Below, one piece after another: positions 1 to 11,342 of a DNA stretch of 64,000 nt. Location of the stretch: the NCBI GenBank assembly GCA_020809705.1, contig CP085835.1, forward strand, positions 62,001-126,000, given 5' to 3'. Each line of letters starts with the position of its first letter. Position 1 is the stretch's first letter. The stretch is from Calonectria ilicicola. Its lineage: Eukaryota; Ascomycota; Sordariomycetes; Hypocreales; Nectriaceae. The notes under the pieces were generated by a model, which was not told where the DNA came from, ran no database searches, and worked only from the letters and a program-made list of their open reading frames with translations. Made by a program: the position numbers and the translations under genes.

Positions 1-1181
1 CATCTGGGTCAATTGAATGGAGTCTGGCAAGAGTCTCAATGGCTGAAAACCACCTATGCGATATTCACAGTCATTAGTGTTTGTGGCTAAATGAAAGACC
101 CAACTTACGCCTTTCGCCTGTCACCCGGTGAAAGTTCTCCCAAATCTGTATCGGTGATTATTCTGCCTTTTACAAACTCCATCACCTAATTTATCAACTT
201 ATTTTCTGCAACATTAACCCTCCTATTGACTTACATAAAATGGAGTGCCAATTATCAAGGGATCCATGCAAAGATGAAAGACCCGAGGCACAGGGAATCC
301 TTCAATTGAACTCAACGCTTGGAGCACCCGATACTCCCGATCAACTTGATGTGACACGGGGCTAATAGATTTACCCGGCGGCTTCTTTCTCAAGATGAAT
401 CTGGCACCGCTGGATCTCTTCAGTCAATTCCTCTTTTTTTTTCTTTAATAATGTCTAGGGATAAAAGTAGCTCTGCGCTTACCTTGCATCGTCCAGAAAG
501 TAGGTCGGATTACTTTGACCGTATCCAATCTTGCTAGTGGTGATTGGAAGTTCTAGGCTAGGAATGCTTTTAGATTGAACCAAATATTGACCCAAAGCGA
601 TATTGTTTAAGTCATGCCTGGAATCGTCTATAGAGACAGAGTGCGAATCCATTCTTCAGATGAATTGATGATGATAACGACACCAGTATGTGTCTATCAA
701 ATCAGGTGATTTTCTTTCAAAAAGTCCACAAACGAAAATTGAATGTTACTTGTTGCCGAGGTTGGCTTGCTGAGTATTGTAACTGATCGACGGACAAAGC
801 TATTGGTGATGTGACCATGCCCTAGTGCTGCAATTTCTTTTTCGTCCTATTTCAGATCCTTTCGCAGCTTTTTGTTGTATTCAGTAATAAATGTTCTCTT
901 TTTATTTTATTGTTTGCTTGTCCAACATTCCAAGTCTTAGGGTGAATGGGTTCTGATGTCATCTGATGCGGGGTCAGCAGTGGACGTACCGGTTGGACCG
1001 AAAGGCCTCGGGCTTCATACCCCAATTAGGCTAGAAGACACTGATCTTTTTTGAAAAGCCAACTCATTCCTATGAGATTTTAGGTATTGATCCTACCATA
1101 GCTGGAGAACTCTCCTTTCCTGTCAGTCCCACATCATTGTTTGGTGAGAGTGAGACACGCACATTTGCAAAATAAATCAAC
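1..1181. other. Intergenic, no gene seen
   Basis: No open frame with recognisable coding content was found on either strand. The last part is presumably the promoter and 5' UTR of the acyl-CoA dehydrogenase gene that begins at 1182. A short T-rich run lies near 427-445. I saw no clear TATA box. Confidence 0.5.
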
Positions 1182-2543
1182 ATGAATTTTGAGCTTCCCA
1201 CAGAGGTGCAGGAATACCTGTCCCGAATCGATAAATTTGTTCACGATAATATTCTTCCTTTGCAACACAAAGATGACAATATTCGTTTTTTCGATCACCG
1301 TCGTGAATCCTCGCGGACACAATGGGACAACCAGGGTCTACCAACTAAAGACTGGGAGAATTTACTCAGCCAAGCCAAGCAGATGTCCGATTATGCAGGC
1401 TTCTACAGATTTCCATGCCCAAAAGAATATGGTGGCTCAGGCACTACGTCGCTGAATCTGTATATGTGCGCTATCCGGTATCACCTCTCCTCTCATCCTG
1501 TTTACGGAGGAGGCGTGAGTCTTGCGAACGATCTGCAAAATGAACACAGTATTGTTGGAAACAACCCGTTTGTCATCATGGTTTATCACTATGGTACTCC
1601 AGAACAAAAGAAGAGTCTTATTCCCGCCAGTATCCGGGGAGAAGTCAGAGCTACATTTGGGTTAACCGAAATCCACCATGGCTCAGATGCCACTCATATG
1701 GATACTACTGCCAAGGCTATCTCCATCCTTCCTTCAGGTGAACTTGCCTATGAGATCAATGGAAACAAGAAGTGGCAAACAGGGATGCATACTGCAACTC
1801 ACTGCCTTGTATTCGCCCGAACCTCTGGGAAAGCCGGCGATGCTAAAGGCATCACTGCATTCCTTATCCCTCGAGACAGTCCAGGCGTCACTGTGATCTC
1901 TTATGAATGGATACTTAATATGCCTACTGATCACGCGACAGTGATATTTGAAAACGTTCTCGTTCCAGCTTCAGCTATCCTAGGCCCCCTTGACAATGGA
2001 TTAGCTATCGCACAAACATTCACTCATGAAAATAGGATTCGACAAGCAGCCTCGAGCTGTGGTGCCGCACGATATTGTATTGATAGAAGTGTTGATTATT
2101 CCAAAAAGCGAGAGGTGTTTGGAAAGCCTTTATCATCCAACCAAGCTATTCAATGGCCCCTTGTCGAGCTCTCTACTCAAGCCGAGATGCTCAGGTTGTT
2201 CATTTTACGAACAGCTGTAGAAATGGACAATGTTACTGCCCAGGCGAGAGCGACTGGTAATGCACCTTGGGTGGCTATTGAAAAACAGCTTGGGCATAAA
2301 ATCAGCATGTGCAATTACTATGCCAACCGCCTAGTTTGTGAATCAGCTGATCGAGCAATCCAGATCCATGGTGGTGATGGATACTCGAGGCATTACCCAT
2401 TTGAGCATATTTGGCGGCATTTTAGAAGATACCGAATCACGGAAGGGAGCGAAGAAGTACAAATGCGGAAAGTTGCCGCTTATTTGTTTGGCTATAAAAC
2501 AACGGGTCAGGAAAATGCAGGAAGTGGCGAAGCGAAATTGTGA
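1182..2543 (+). CDS. Acyl-CoA dehydrogenase with peroxisomal C-terminus
   Basis: This intronless gene encodes 453 residues of the acyl-CoA dehydrogenase family, flavoenzymes that put a trans-2 double bond into an acyl-CoA. Visible signatures are an FGLTE...HGSD segment at about residues 159-169, which lines the FAD/substrate site, and a C-terminal HGGDGYSR...ITEGSEE segment at about 398-427 resembling the family's GGxGY...EGxxE block. The protein ends in AKL, a PTS1 variant, so it is probably peroxisomal. Known peroxisomal fungal enzymes for this step are either oxidases or dehydrogenases; the sequence alone does not tell which electron acceptor is used. The start is the first ATG of the frame. 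The gene lies tail to tail with the acyl-CoA ligase gene, which also ends in AKL. The acyl substrate is unknown. Confidence 0.9.
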   Translation: MNFELPTEVQEYLSRIDKFVHDNILPLQHKDDNIRFFDHRRESSRTQWDNQGLPTKDWENLLSQAKQMSDYAGFYRFPCPKEYGGSGTTSLNLYMCAIRYHLSSHPVYGGGVSLANDLQNEHSIVGNNPFVIMVYHYGTPEQKKSLIPASIRGEVRATFGLTEIHHGSDATHMDTTAKAISILPSGELAYEINGNKKWQTGMHTATHCLVFARTSGKAGDAKGITAFLIPRDSPGVTVISYEWILNMPTDHATVIFENVLVPASAILGPLDNGLAIAQTFTHENRIRQAASSCGAARYCIDRSVDYSKKREVFGKPLSSNQAIQWPLVELSTQAEMLRLFILRTAVEMDNVTAQARATGNAPWVAIEKQLGHKISMCNYYANRLVCESADRAIQIHGGDGYSRHYPFEHIWRHFRRYRITEGSEEVQMRKVAAYLFGYKTTGQENAGSGEAKL

Positions 2544-2911
2544 AAGGAATTCAATCCACCATCTTGTGATGCCAGTTGTATATTTCTTGGCGAGGTGGGC
2601 AGCTCCGTTAAGTGAAGTTTCAAGAATACAGAGGATTCATGGAAGGTAGTGACAGCAAACAGGACCTGAATAGAATTTGCTCGAAGAGGGCGAACAATAT
2701 ACAGTGTCACTTGTTTTGTATTTAAGCGCATGATTACAAATGTGATTATGTTATGATCATTACAAAAGCTCAACAACGCGTCTTCTATCGCCGCCAACGC
2801 GAAGTTAGCGATGCCGCATTTGGTGATTTTATTTCCTCAAGTTTAGAGATAAAGTAATCAGTTAATATTATAAAACCCCTAAAGGTACCTCCGAGACTGG
2901 TCGTTCCCAGA
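2544..2911. other. Convergent 3' intergenic spacer
   Basis: This spacer separates the stop codons of two convergent genes and probably holds both 3' UTRs. It is AT-rich from about 2700 to 2880. No gene is seen. Confidence 0.5.
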
Positions 2912-4861
2912 TCACAACTTTGCTCCTGCCGAAAGATCTTTAACTACATACCCATTCTCTCCTCGTTCATTCTTATCGCGCAACACTCTCCTCAGAATCT
3001 TGCTGCTGGGGCCTCGAGGTATTTCATGAATGAACTCAATCTCACGAATCCACTTATAGCGTACACGTTTGTCCTTAACGTATTGGATAAGGTCATTTCC
3101 AACGTTGTCGCTGGGCTCTAAGCCGTGTCGCAACACAACAAAGGCCTTTGGTCTTTCGCCGCTGTAATCATCCGGCACTCCCATGACGGCGCAGTCCTTC
3201 ACGTCAGGGTGTGCCAGCAGAAGATATTCCAAATCAGCCGGTGCAACTTGCTGGCTTTTGACCTTGATAAGCTCTTTAATTCGATCCACAATATATATGA
3301 AACCCTGGTTGTCGATTTTCCCAACATCACCCGTACGCAGAAAGCCATCAGCGCCAAATGTTTTAGCAGTTTCCGTGGGGTTGGATAGATATCCCATGGC
3401 AACTTGAGGGCCTTTGGCAAGTATTTCACCAGTTTCATTCGGCCCTAGCTCTTCGCCCGTAATTGGATCAACAATCTTAATTACTGTTGATCCAAGAAGC
3501 ATCCCTGCACTATTGGCATATTTATAGCTATAGTATTCAGGTGGGTGGGTTGTAAGACAGCAACCGGACTCAGTCATACCATAGCTTTGTCTGAACCCTG
3601 TCCAAGGTATCTTTTTTTGAAGTAGGCGGATCGTGTCCTGTCCCAAGGGAGCCGCACCACTTGCAAGACGTTTCAAGCATCTAAGGTCATAATTATCAAC
3701 AACAGGGTCATTTACCAGTCGTATGATGATTGTAGGGACAAGAACCAGGTCAGTGACTTGATGTTTTACAATAGCATCGAGAAACTCTTCTATAATAAAC
3801 CGCGGGAGCATAACACATTCGTCATTGCAAGCAATCGGCCAATGCAGAAATCGCACCAGTCCACTAACTAGTAAATTGCAACCAGTTTAGCATATCGAAA
3901 CACTTATTTTCTTAATAATGTCCACTTACTATGGAATAGTGGCAGGCTGGCCAATAAAGTCTTCCTCTCGGGGCCTGCCGCAGCCTTGAGTTGAAGACAT
4001 TGAGAAATTATATTCTTATGAGATAGCATGACCTGTCGCAACGTATCAATCACAACATTCTTCTCCGCATACGAAATAGATCCAGTCAGACACTTACGGC
4101 TTTTGGCAGACCAGTGGTCCCGCTGCTAAAGTTCAAATAGCCACAGACGTCATTCGTCATGCCCTGTGGGATACGATAAACAGGACTTTGATCGTTATCA
4201 CCGGAGCTCTTTCCAATTTCTAACAACTGCTTCATGTCAATATACCCATCTAGTTCTCCTTCTAACATAAAAATGCGCTCTTTAGGAATTCCGGCCTTCT
4301 TTGCAGCAGTAAGAGCAACCTCAATTGAGCCGGGTACCGTCATGATGTACTTAGTCCCAGCTGTTTCGAGTGCATTCGTCATTTCCTCAGCAGTATATGC
4401 TGGAGATGCCCCATTTACGCGGCCGCCTAGATTCTGATGTAAGTTTCTGGTGTTTTTGTGTCATGATTTTCAAAGATTAGTCGAATTCGATCATTCTTTT
4501 TTAAACGTACCAGCTCTCAAAATCGCATACATAGCTACAGGATACCATATCGTATTGTGACAAAACAGTGAAACCGTGTCTTTTTCTTGCAAGCCATATT
4601 TTTTGACCAAAGCCGTGCATAAATGAGTCGCGTGTTCCTTTACCTGGAAAAAGTCTAATCGCTCTTGACCAGTAGCACTAGTGAAACCAGCAACTTCGTT
4701 GGCTGGGAATTTGAACAAGGGTGAGTATCTTGGATCCTCAAAAGCCCATTCCCATACAGTTAAATCAGTCGGGCCTAGCAAGAGGACAAAAATTAGCAGA
4801 TGGAGTCCCGAGGATCCTATCACATACATTCAATGTCGGGATATCTAGATTTAAAAAGCAT
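2912..4861 (-). CDS. AMP-dependent acyl-CoA ligase, 4-coumarate-CoA ligase type, PTS1
   Basis: Five exons join in frame on the minus strand: 4861-4828, 4774-4511, 4426-4098, 4032-3930 and 3867-2912, giving 561 residues, normal for this family. It is an adenylate-forming enzyme that activates an aromatic or aliphatic acid to its CoA thioester. Visible motifs are the ATP-binding segment NFSSGTTGLPKA at the end of exon 3, the TGDVG motif, DRIKELIKVKSQQV, and the C-terminal PRGPSSKILRR segment carrying the adenylation lysine. The first exon codes only about 11 residues and is fixed by a GTATGT donor at 4827. The protein ends in AKL, a PTS1 variant, so it likely works in peroxisomes with the neighbouring acyl-CoA dehydrogenase. 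Which acid is activated cannot be read from the sequence. Confidence 0.9.
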
Positions 4862-6695
4862 GGCGAATTTTCTTCAGTCCCAATCGAGGCCTCTATTCAA
4901 AAAGAAAAAGTGATATTCTTGGCGATTGTTACGCCAGATTGGATCTTGAATCTATTGGTAATACCGAATGTTGTTCGAGAAGAGGGGTACGTGGGGGCAA
5001 GGCGGGGTCAGACGTCACAACAGACCTTGATGATTAGTACCCGAGGTAAAATGGTTGAATCGATCTCATTTAACCATGCTATCGAGCAGTATTATGTCTC
5101 GGTTGCACACAAACACCATGGTTAATCTCTGATTTTAATCACGGCCATTTGAGCAGTTCTGGGCTTCGCTGGGTGGGCAGCAAAAAAATGAAACTGACTT
5201 CAAGTCCTCCGTTGGTAGTCTGAGAGGGGGATAACGGATACCGAATAGACTGATCCGGATCGATTACTTCAACACCAACTTCAACGTAAGAATGAAAAGA
5301 GAAATATGGGCTTCGAACCCCACCAATTATCCTTCAAAATATCCATCCGTTGAATCTAGAGATTGTTGGCAAAAGCCTACGAACGATCATCGTTCCAGAT
5401 TAGTTTGGTTCGCGCAGATCAAGTTGATGATGAACACTATTCCTACGGTATGATATTTGACCAATTTATCCGCAATTGGCTAGATGGAACCAAACATTAG
5501 ACCGCGAAGAAGCATGAAAGTAAAGCACTAACTGCATGTTCATTTATTACTCGGCTGTAAATCATGACACCAAATGATTGATACTGGATTCAAAAGGCTC
5601 AACAAAACATTCCAAAATAACACAAGCGAAAGGCAAGAAATCACTTTAGTCATGCTATCAGCTAAGGAAGCAACTCGAGAAGGGGACCCCCGAGGAGTTC
5701 CGAACTGCATTATCTTGCTTCTGTTCATGCTGCAACCAAAACTGATAAGTCACACAATAGCAAGTTACCAGACATCAGAGTAGGATATATCAGTGAGTAT
5801 TATCCCAATTTCGCGCAGCCCTCTCCATTTATTCAACGAATTGTGCTGCTCTAGACACTTAAATGCAAGATCAAGTCACAGATCCGAGGCAACGGCCCAG
5901 CCTCATGTCATTTCGGAGGATTCCCCGCACACGGAAAAGCCCCAGGTAAGCGTGACCTCGACGGCCTGCAAACGCTCCGCGTCTCCACAGAACCCCATGG
6001 GGATGTTTGAGCATGGCTTGCGGGGGTGGGGACGGATAAGGCAACAGTCGTAACTCGTACGACTGGACTGTCAACTAATTCCTATCCCGCTCATTTTTAC
6101 AATGACTACGGCAAACCCCCAGGTCGGTGCTAACCAGTTATGGGATAGGACAGTCAGCATGCAGGCCTTGAAGACCTCCGGAAAATGACACTCGGCGGAT
6201 TCAATGCGGGGAAGGGTGATCACCTGGCAGCAAATAGTACATGCCGCTGCACAAATCAATTGGCGACCTCGACCAAAGACATAACAAAACGGATAAGACA
6301 ACGCATATCCGTTGTCGTTGCGTGCATGGCCTGATCAAAGAGAGAGAGCTGCGGCTATTAGCCGGACAAAACTCGTCTTCTCCAACTTGGATGCCGAATA
6401 TCGCCCAGTCTTGACTAGCCAGTGACATGTCTTGTCGCTAATCTAAGCTTAACCCATAATTCCGATTTGATGAGGCTTGCCTCGGATCTATATCCGATAT
6501 CGAACGCCTTTGATGTCGTCCCACGCTCAGCTTCAGACGACGCACTACAAGTACTTGTAGCATAGCTCACCCCTCCATCATCTCAGTTGTCCGCAGGGTT
6601 CTCCTAGCGATTGAGCCGATTGAGCGACGCAAGGGCCATCCATTCCTCTCCAAAGTCCATTGACAAAGTTTCTACAGTTCCCTCAAACGGACAAG
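4862..6695. other. Divergent intergenic region
   Basis: About 1.8 kb separates the divergently transcribed CoA ligase and MFS genes. Short open frames occur on both strands but none resembles a known protein or joins to a plausible exon. It is probably promoter sequence for both flanking genes. Confidence 0.5.
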
Positions 6696-8339
6696 ATGGC
6701 GAATAAGGTTGCGGGGCACCGCGGCAATTCGCCGAGATCAATCATGATCTCCCTGGCCATTAGCCTTGCTGGGTAAGTTGAGCCAATTGACGCGCCCATT
6801 ATGAGACCAAGCGTTGCTAACATTGGTATCTGGCTAGATTCGTCAACGGTATCGACACTGGCATTATTTCTTCCACGATTGCTCAGAAGACATTCAAGCT
6901 CTACATGTACGGCCCCTCTATGGACAATGTAGCCCTCAAGGGCGGCATCATTTCTGGCTATTATGCTGGGTATGCACTTGGTAGCGCCGCCTCTTCCTGG
7001 ACAATGGATAAGATGTCTCGGCGCTGGACTCTGTTCATCGGCTCTTGTTTCAGTGTCATAGGTGCCGTCCTTCAAGCTGCTGCGCAAAATCCCGCCATGA
7101 TGATTGTCGGTCGCGCACTTTCGGGTTTCTCAATTGGAATGGTCTACCCCACTGCACCTGTGTACCTTGCCGAGCTTTCTGCTCCCGAAAACCGTGGGTT
7201 CCTTGTCGGTCTCAAAGGACTTTTAAATACTCTTGGATTCTTTGCTGCAAACTGGATTGGCTATGCTGGCTCATTTGCTCATGGCGACCTGCAATGGCGC
7301 ATCCCACTGGCCATGCAAACCCCACCAGCTCTTTTGCTCGGTATCTTGACCTTGTTCTTACCTTACTCTCCTCGCTGGTGTAAGTATTCCTAATTTGGTT
7401 CTGATCTTCTACATGTATACTGACCCTAATTTAGTGGCGATGAAAGAACGACACGAGGAAGCAAAGGAAGTCATGTACTATCTCCATGCCCATCGAGGTG
7501 AAGAAGTTATTGAAAGAGAGTTTTCGGAAATGTGCCAGCAAATCCAGCTCGAAGCCCAGAGGAAAAACATGACCAACTTTAGGGTTCTTTTTACACGCCA
7601 GTATATCCGCCGTACTTTGTTGGTTTGCTTGACGGTTCAGATGATGAAGCTCTCTGGATCCAACATCATCCAGACATACCAGTCCATCATGTACGAGTCT
7701 CTCGGCTATAAGGGAAAGACAGTGCTACTTCTTGGTGGCTTTTATGGATTTATGGCTGTGATAGGTCAGATCCTCAATGTTTTCCTGGTGGCAGACCATT
7801 GGACGCGACGCGGAACAGTTATCCCTGGCTCTGTCGTCCTTGCCGTTTTCCTTGCTGTGCTAACTGGACTGTCAAAAGAATTTTCTGATCAGCCAGACAA
7901 TCTAGCCCTTGGTCGCGCAGGAATCGCATTTGTCTTCCTCTTTGCCTTCGGTTACTCGTTTTACTTTAACAGTGTCAACTGGGTTCTCGTGGCAGAGATT
8001 TTCCCACTTGACCTTCGAGGCGTTGGCGTCGGCTTTGCCGTTTTCACACAATCTATCACGGCAATCTGGCTCAACTACGCAGCGTCATATGCTTTTGATG
8101 CTATATCCTGGAAGTTTTATTTTGTGTTCATCGCTTGCAATCTCTTTGCCGGCACAATGTACTACTTCTTCCTACCCGAGACACGCTTCTTGTCGCTGGA
8201 AGAGATCGCGGCCAAGTTTGGCGACGAAGTTGCCCCTGTCATAGAAAAGCATCTCGAGATGGATGCAGCGAACGAAACTGAGGTGGTCGACGATAAGTCT
8301 CATGTGACATCAAATCATGTAGAGGATTCACGAAAGTGA
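6696..8339 (+). CDS. MFS sugar-transporter-family carrier
   Basis: Three exons, 6696-6772, 6838-7379 and 7435-8339, join in frame to 507 residues, the usual length for the sugar porter family. The first transmembrane segment is split by intron 1 and carries the family's G-F-x-x-G-x-D-T-G pattern (FVNGIDTG). A DKMSRRWTL loop after TM2 matches the conserved D-(K/R)-x-G-R-(R/K) signature region, and the C-terminal FLPETRFLSLEEI matches the family's PET(R/K)G...LEE block, though with RF in place of RG. The first intron has a GTAAGT donor. About twelve transmembrane segments are expected, at the plasma membrane. The substrate may be a sugar, but quinate and other polyols use the same family. It is divergent from the acyl-CoA ligase gene. 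Confidence 0.88.
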
Positions 8340-9353
8340 TTATTATTTAGACGAAAGAATTATTCTTAGCGTGACATGATCATCCCATATCCATATCAAC
8401 ATCCATAACTTGACTCATACTTCACTGCGCACCTGAGTCACTCTCTCTGTTGAGAAGGAAAAAATGCATATTAACAAGATATCAAGAACAGTGAAGTGCG
8501 CACGGTGAGGCTCATGACCAGCTTTTGGCAGTGTCCAAAACCTAGGAGCCCGAGATGCCGCATCCACCAGCCAAGCTTTTCAGTATTCATCGTTAGATTC
8601 TCACAAGGGTATTGGGGGTTTTTTATCCATGCAATTGGACTACAAGTCCACAGTAATGTAGCCCTAGTATATGACCAAATAATTCAAAAGTTTTCTTCTC
8701 AGCACGTGTAAAGCATGAAGGTTTGCATCTTACAGTCGATTTAAACACAGTGTCGGAATCGCCCGCACAACTCTTTACAAAGCGTACGCGGTTGCCCTTG
8801 ATGGTACAAGATGAATTGGAGAAATCGAGATGTTCAATACGAAGGACACCAATTTGCGCGACTGCATGACAGGTTTTCACACTCACACTGGGTCGTTGTT
8901 TTCGCACCGAAAGTTTATGGAATGGATCCACACAACAGCAGCGGTTCCAAGGAAAGACATAAGTCTGAATGTCCTCAGTTCAAAAGGATGTGAAAGTCAA
9001 AGTTGGCAAGAGTTTGCCTTGTTGTCTTCAGCATAATGACGAGAAGTCAGGCTGACCCTCAAGAGATATCCAGGCCACATCCACCGCCTGATTCATGCTG
9101 TGCCGCCTACATGGGTAAAAGCCAATGCCTTTATTCATGCTGCACAGGTCGCATTCACAAGGTTATGCACGGCACAAATTTTTTGTCCTCCATTTAACTT
9201 AGTCAAGGAGCGATAAAATGAACAAATGAACAAAGATGGTTGTCTGCGCTGTGGACCCACCTTAGGCTGCAGCGCGACAGGCAGTGCGAATATAAAATGG
9301 GTATGTATGCCTTCACTTCGTCCTTGTCTCGCCCTTTTCTATACACATCAAAA
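8340..9353. other. Intergenic region
   Basis: This kilobase holds the 3' end of the MFS gene and the promoter of the oxygenase gene at 9354. Short open frames between 8496 and 9200 look like chance: no family motifs and no splice partners. Confidence 0.5.
9291..9297 (+). promoter_or_regulatory. TATA box of the 2OG-Fe(II) oxygenase gene
   Basis: The heptamer TATAAAA lies 57 bp before the ATG at 9354. It lies downstream of an in-frame ATG at 9240, which therefore is probably not transcribed; this decides the start of the gene. Confidence 0.6.
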
Positions 9354-11202
9354 ATGGAGTCTCATCACGAGTACAAAGTGGTCCTTGGCCAGGGACAGCC
9401 TCAGGAGGTTTCGCAATCTCCAAGCGAGCACGACCAAAACTCGCCTTCCCTACCTCCCAATCTGCACCATCAGAACCCCGTGGGCTGGTCCCTAAACAAT
9501 GACGAAGTCGAAAGCGACGAAGCTCCAGATACGGAATTAGGTACAGATTCAGACGTGAAAATGGACGACGGGGATATGTCTAGCGGTAAAGAAGCCGACC
9601 AAAATCCACTCGATAACCTGAAATTCTGGCTTCAGATGAATTATAAGGAGTCTCTCTTCGCCTGTGGTGGCACCGTTCCGATCCGGCATGAATATGCTGA
9701 GCAAGTCGAATCAGCCATCTCCGCTCCGCGCCCAGCCTCCGCCACCAGTCAGTGCTCAAGTTCAGTCACCGTTCCATCGACGATTCCCCATCCACCAGTC
9801 ACATTGCGATGGGACCCTGAAGATGCCTCGGCTCCGGCCAGTCGTTGCAAGTTTACAATGCCCCCTGATGAATCTACCCAAGACAACCTAGAACATCTTC
9901 TTTCTGACATGCGGCCTGCGACGTTTGGCCTCGGAGGCGATCATGTCTATGACGAAGACTATCGCAAAGCATCTAAGCTCGATCCTTCCAACTTCACGAC
10001 CAACTTTTGCCCATACAAAGTTGGCATCATTGATGTGATCTCTCAGCTTCTTGTTCCAGACCCTGATTCAGGACAATCGAGGGCTGTCAAAGCAGAACTG
10101 TACAACCTCAACGTTAGCATCCCCGCCGCCTGCAAATTCTCCCCTGTTCATCAAACTGACTCGGACCCAGGTATATACAGGACCTTCCGGCCATTTTCAT
10201 TCTCATGTTGACACGCCTCGCTCTCGGGCTCAGTTCGGATCTCTAGTCGTCTGTCTTCCTGTTAAACATGAGGGCGGCGCCTTGGAGGTCCGTCACAATG
10301 ATCAGGCCATGACGTTCGACTGGGCCCTTGGCGCAGCCTTGGACGAGCCACAGCTTCAATGGGCTGCATTCTACAGTGACTGCGAGCACGAAGTACTTCC
10401 TGTGCTGTCTGGTCACCGTATCACTCTCACATACAATTTGTATGTGACCCGTGGGAACGGTCAACTATCTAGCGCGCCCAATGCGCTTGACGTCGCTCAG
10501 ACGCCTCTCTACAAACATCTAGAATCATTAGTCGCCGATGACACTTTTCTCCCAGAGGGTATCTTCTTCCCTATCTGTTTCACCCTGCTGTTTCCATATA
10601 CTGACAAATTCTACTAAGGCGGTTATGTTGGATTCTACACGACCCACTCCTACCCTCACACCTCGTCCCAGGAATGTTTGACTGATACTCTTAAAGGCCT
10701 TGACATGACCATATGGCAAGCTTTCCGTAACCTTGGATGTGGTGTCTGTCTACGGCCTATACTAGCAGATGAACCTTTCTGGTTTGAGAAGACTATTTAC
10801 AAAATTGGCAAGAAATTCGAGATCAAGGAATTGGGTTACATTGTTGAGGGATGGGACGATTATGAGAACATGGTCAAAATGTCCTGGGGTCTTGAGCAGG
10901 TATCATTCAGCGACGTGGTGTGGTTGAACCAAATCGACATGGAAAACAAACAAGCGTCGTTTGCTTATCCCACTGTGAGTTTCATAATTCTTTACTAACA
11001 AGTAATCACCGTCACTAACCCCAAACAGTATGGAAACGAACCCAGTGTCCATCTTAGCTATTCGGTCTGCGCCATTATTATTGGTATCCCCAAGTATTGC
11101 GACGGAGAGAGGATGAAACTAGAGACAACCTTCCAAACTGTGGTATCCGCGAATGACGGCGACTGGGACATATCCTCACCGTATGACCGTGATGGCCATT
11201 AA
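9354..11202 (+). CDS. 2OG-Fe(II) oxygenase (prolyl 4-hydroxylase-like fold)
   Basis: Four exons, 9354-10112, 10171-10558, 10619-10974 and 11029-11202, join in frame to 558 residues. The first roughly 130 residues are acidic and low in complexity. The core contains an HVDTPRS segment (the H-x-D iron pair), then FGSLVVCLP, and a distal CEHEV...GHRITLTYNL segment holding the third iron histidine and an arginine that could bind 2-oxoglutarate. Family knowledge indicates hydroxylation or another 2-oxoglutarate-coupled oxidation; many fungal proteins of this type are uncharacterised, so the substrate is unknown. The intron-1 join restores the segment LNVYTGPSGHFHSHVDTP, which argues strongly for it. 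The upstream in-frame ATG at 9240 is rejected because a TATA box lies after it. Confidence 0.82.
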
Positions 11203-11342
11203 TTAACAGATCGATATTGCATTGTGGGGAGCAGCAAAAGCAAATTCCAAACTTAATTTATTCATTCAGCCAGGTTACTTGCCATTCAATTTCTTTATCT
11301 ATATGTTTCAAGATAACATGAGGGATCCGTGTTATGCCAATA

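Noticed and set aside
5301..5335. Possible tRNA T-arm (TTCGAA context)
   Set aside because: No matching acceptor, D or anticodon stems were found upstream or downstream on either strand.
9240..9353. Earlier ATG for the 2OG-Fe(II) oxygenase gene
   Set aside because: A TATAAAA box at 9291 lies downstream of that ATG, and the extra residues have no family similarity.
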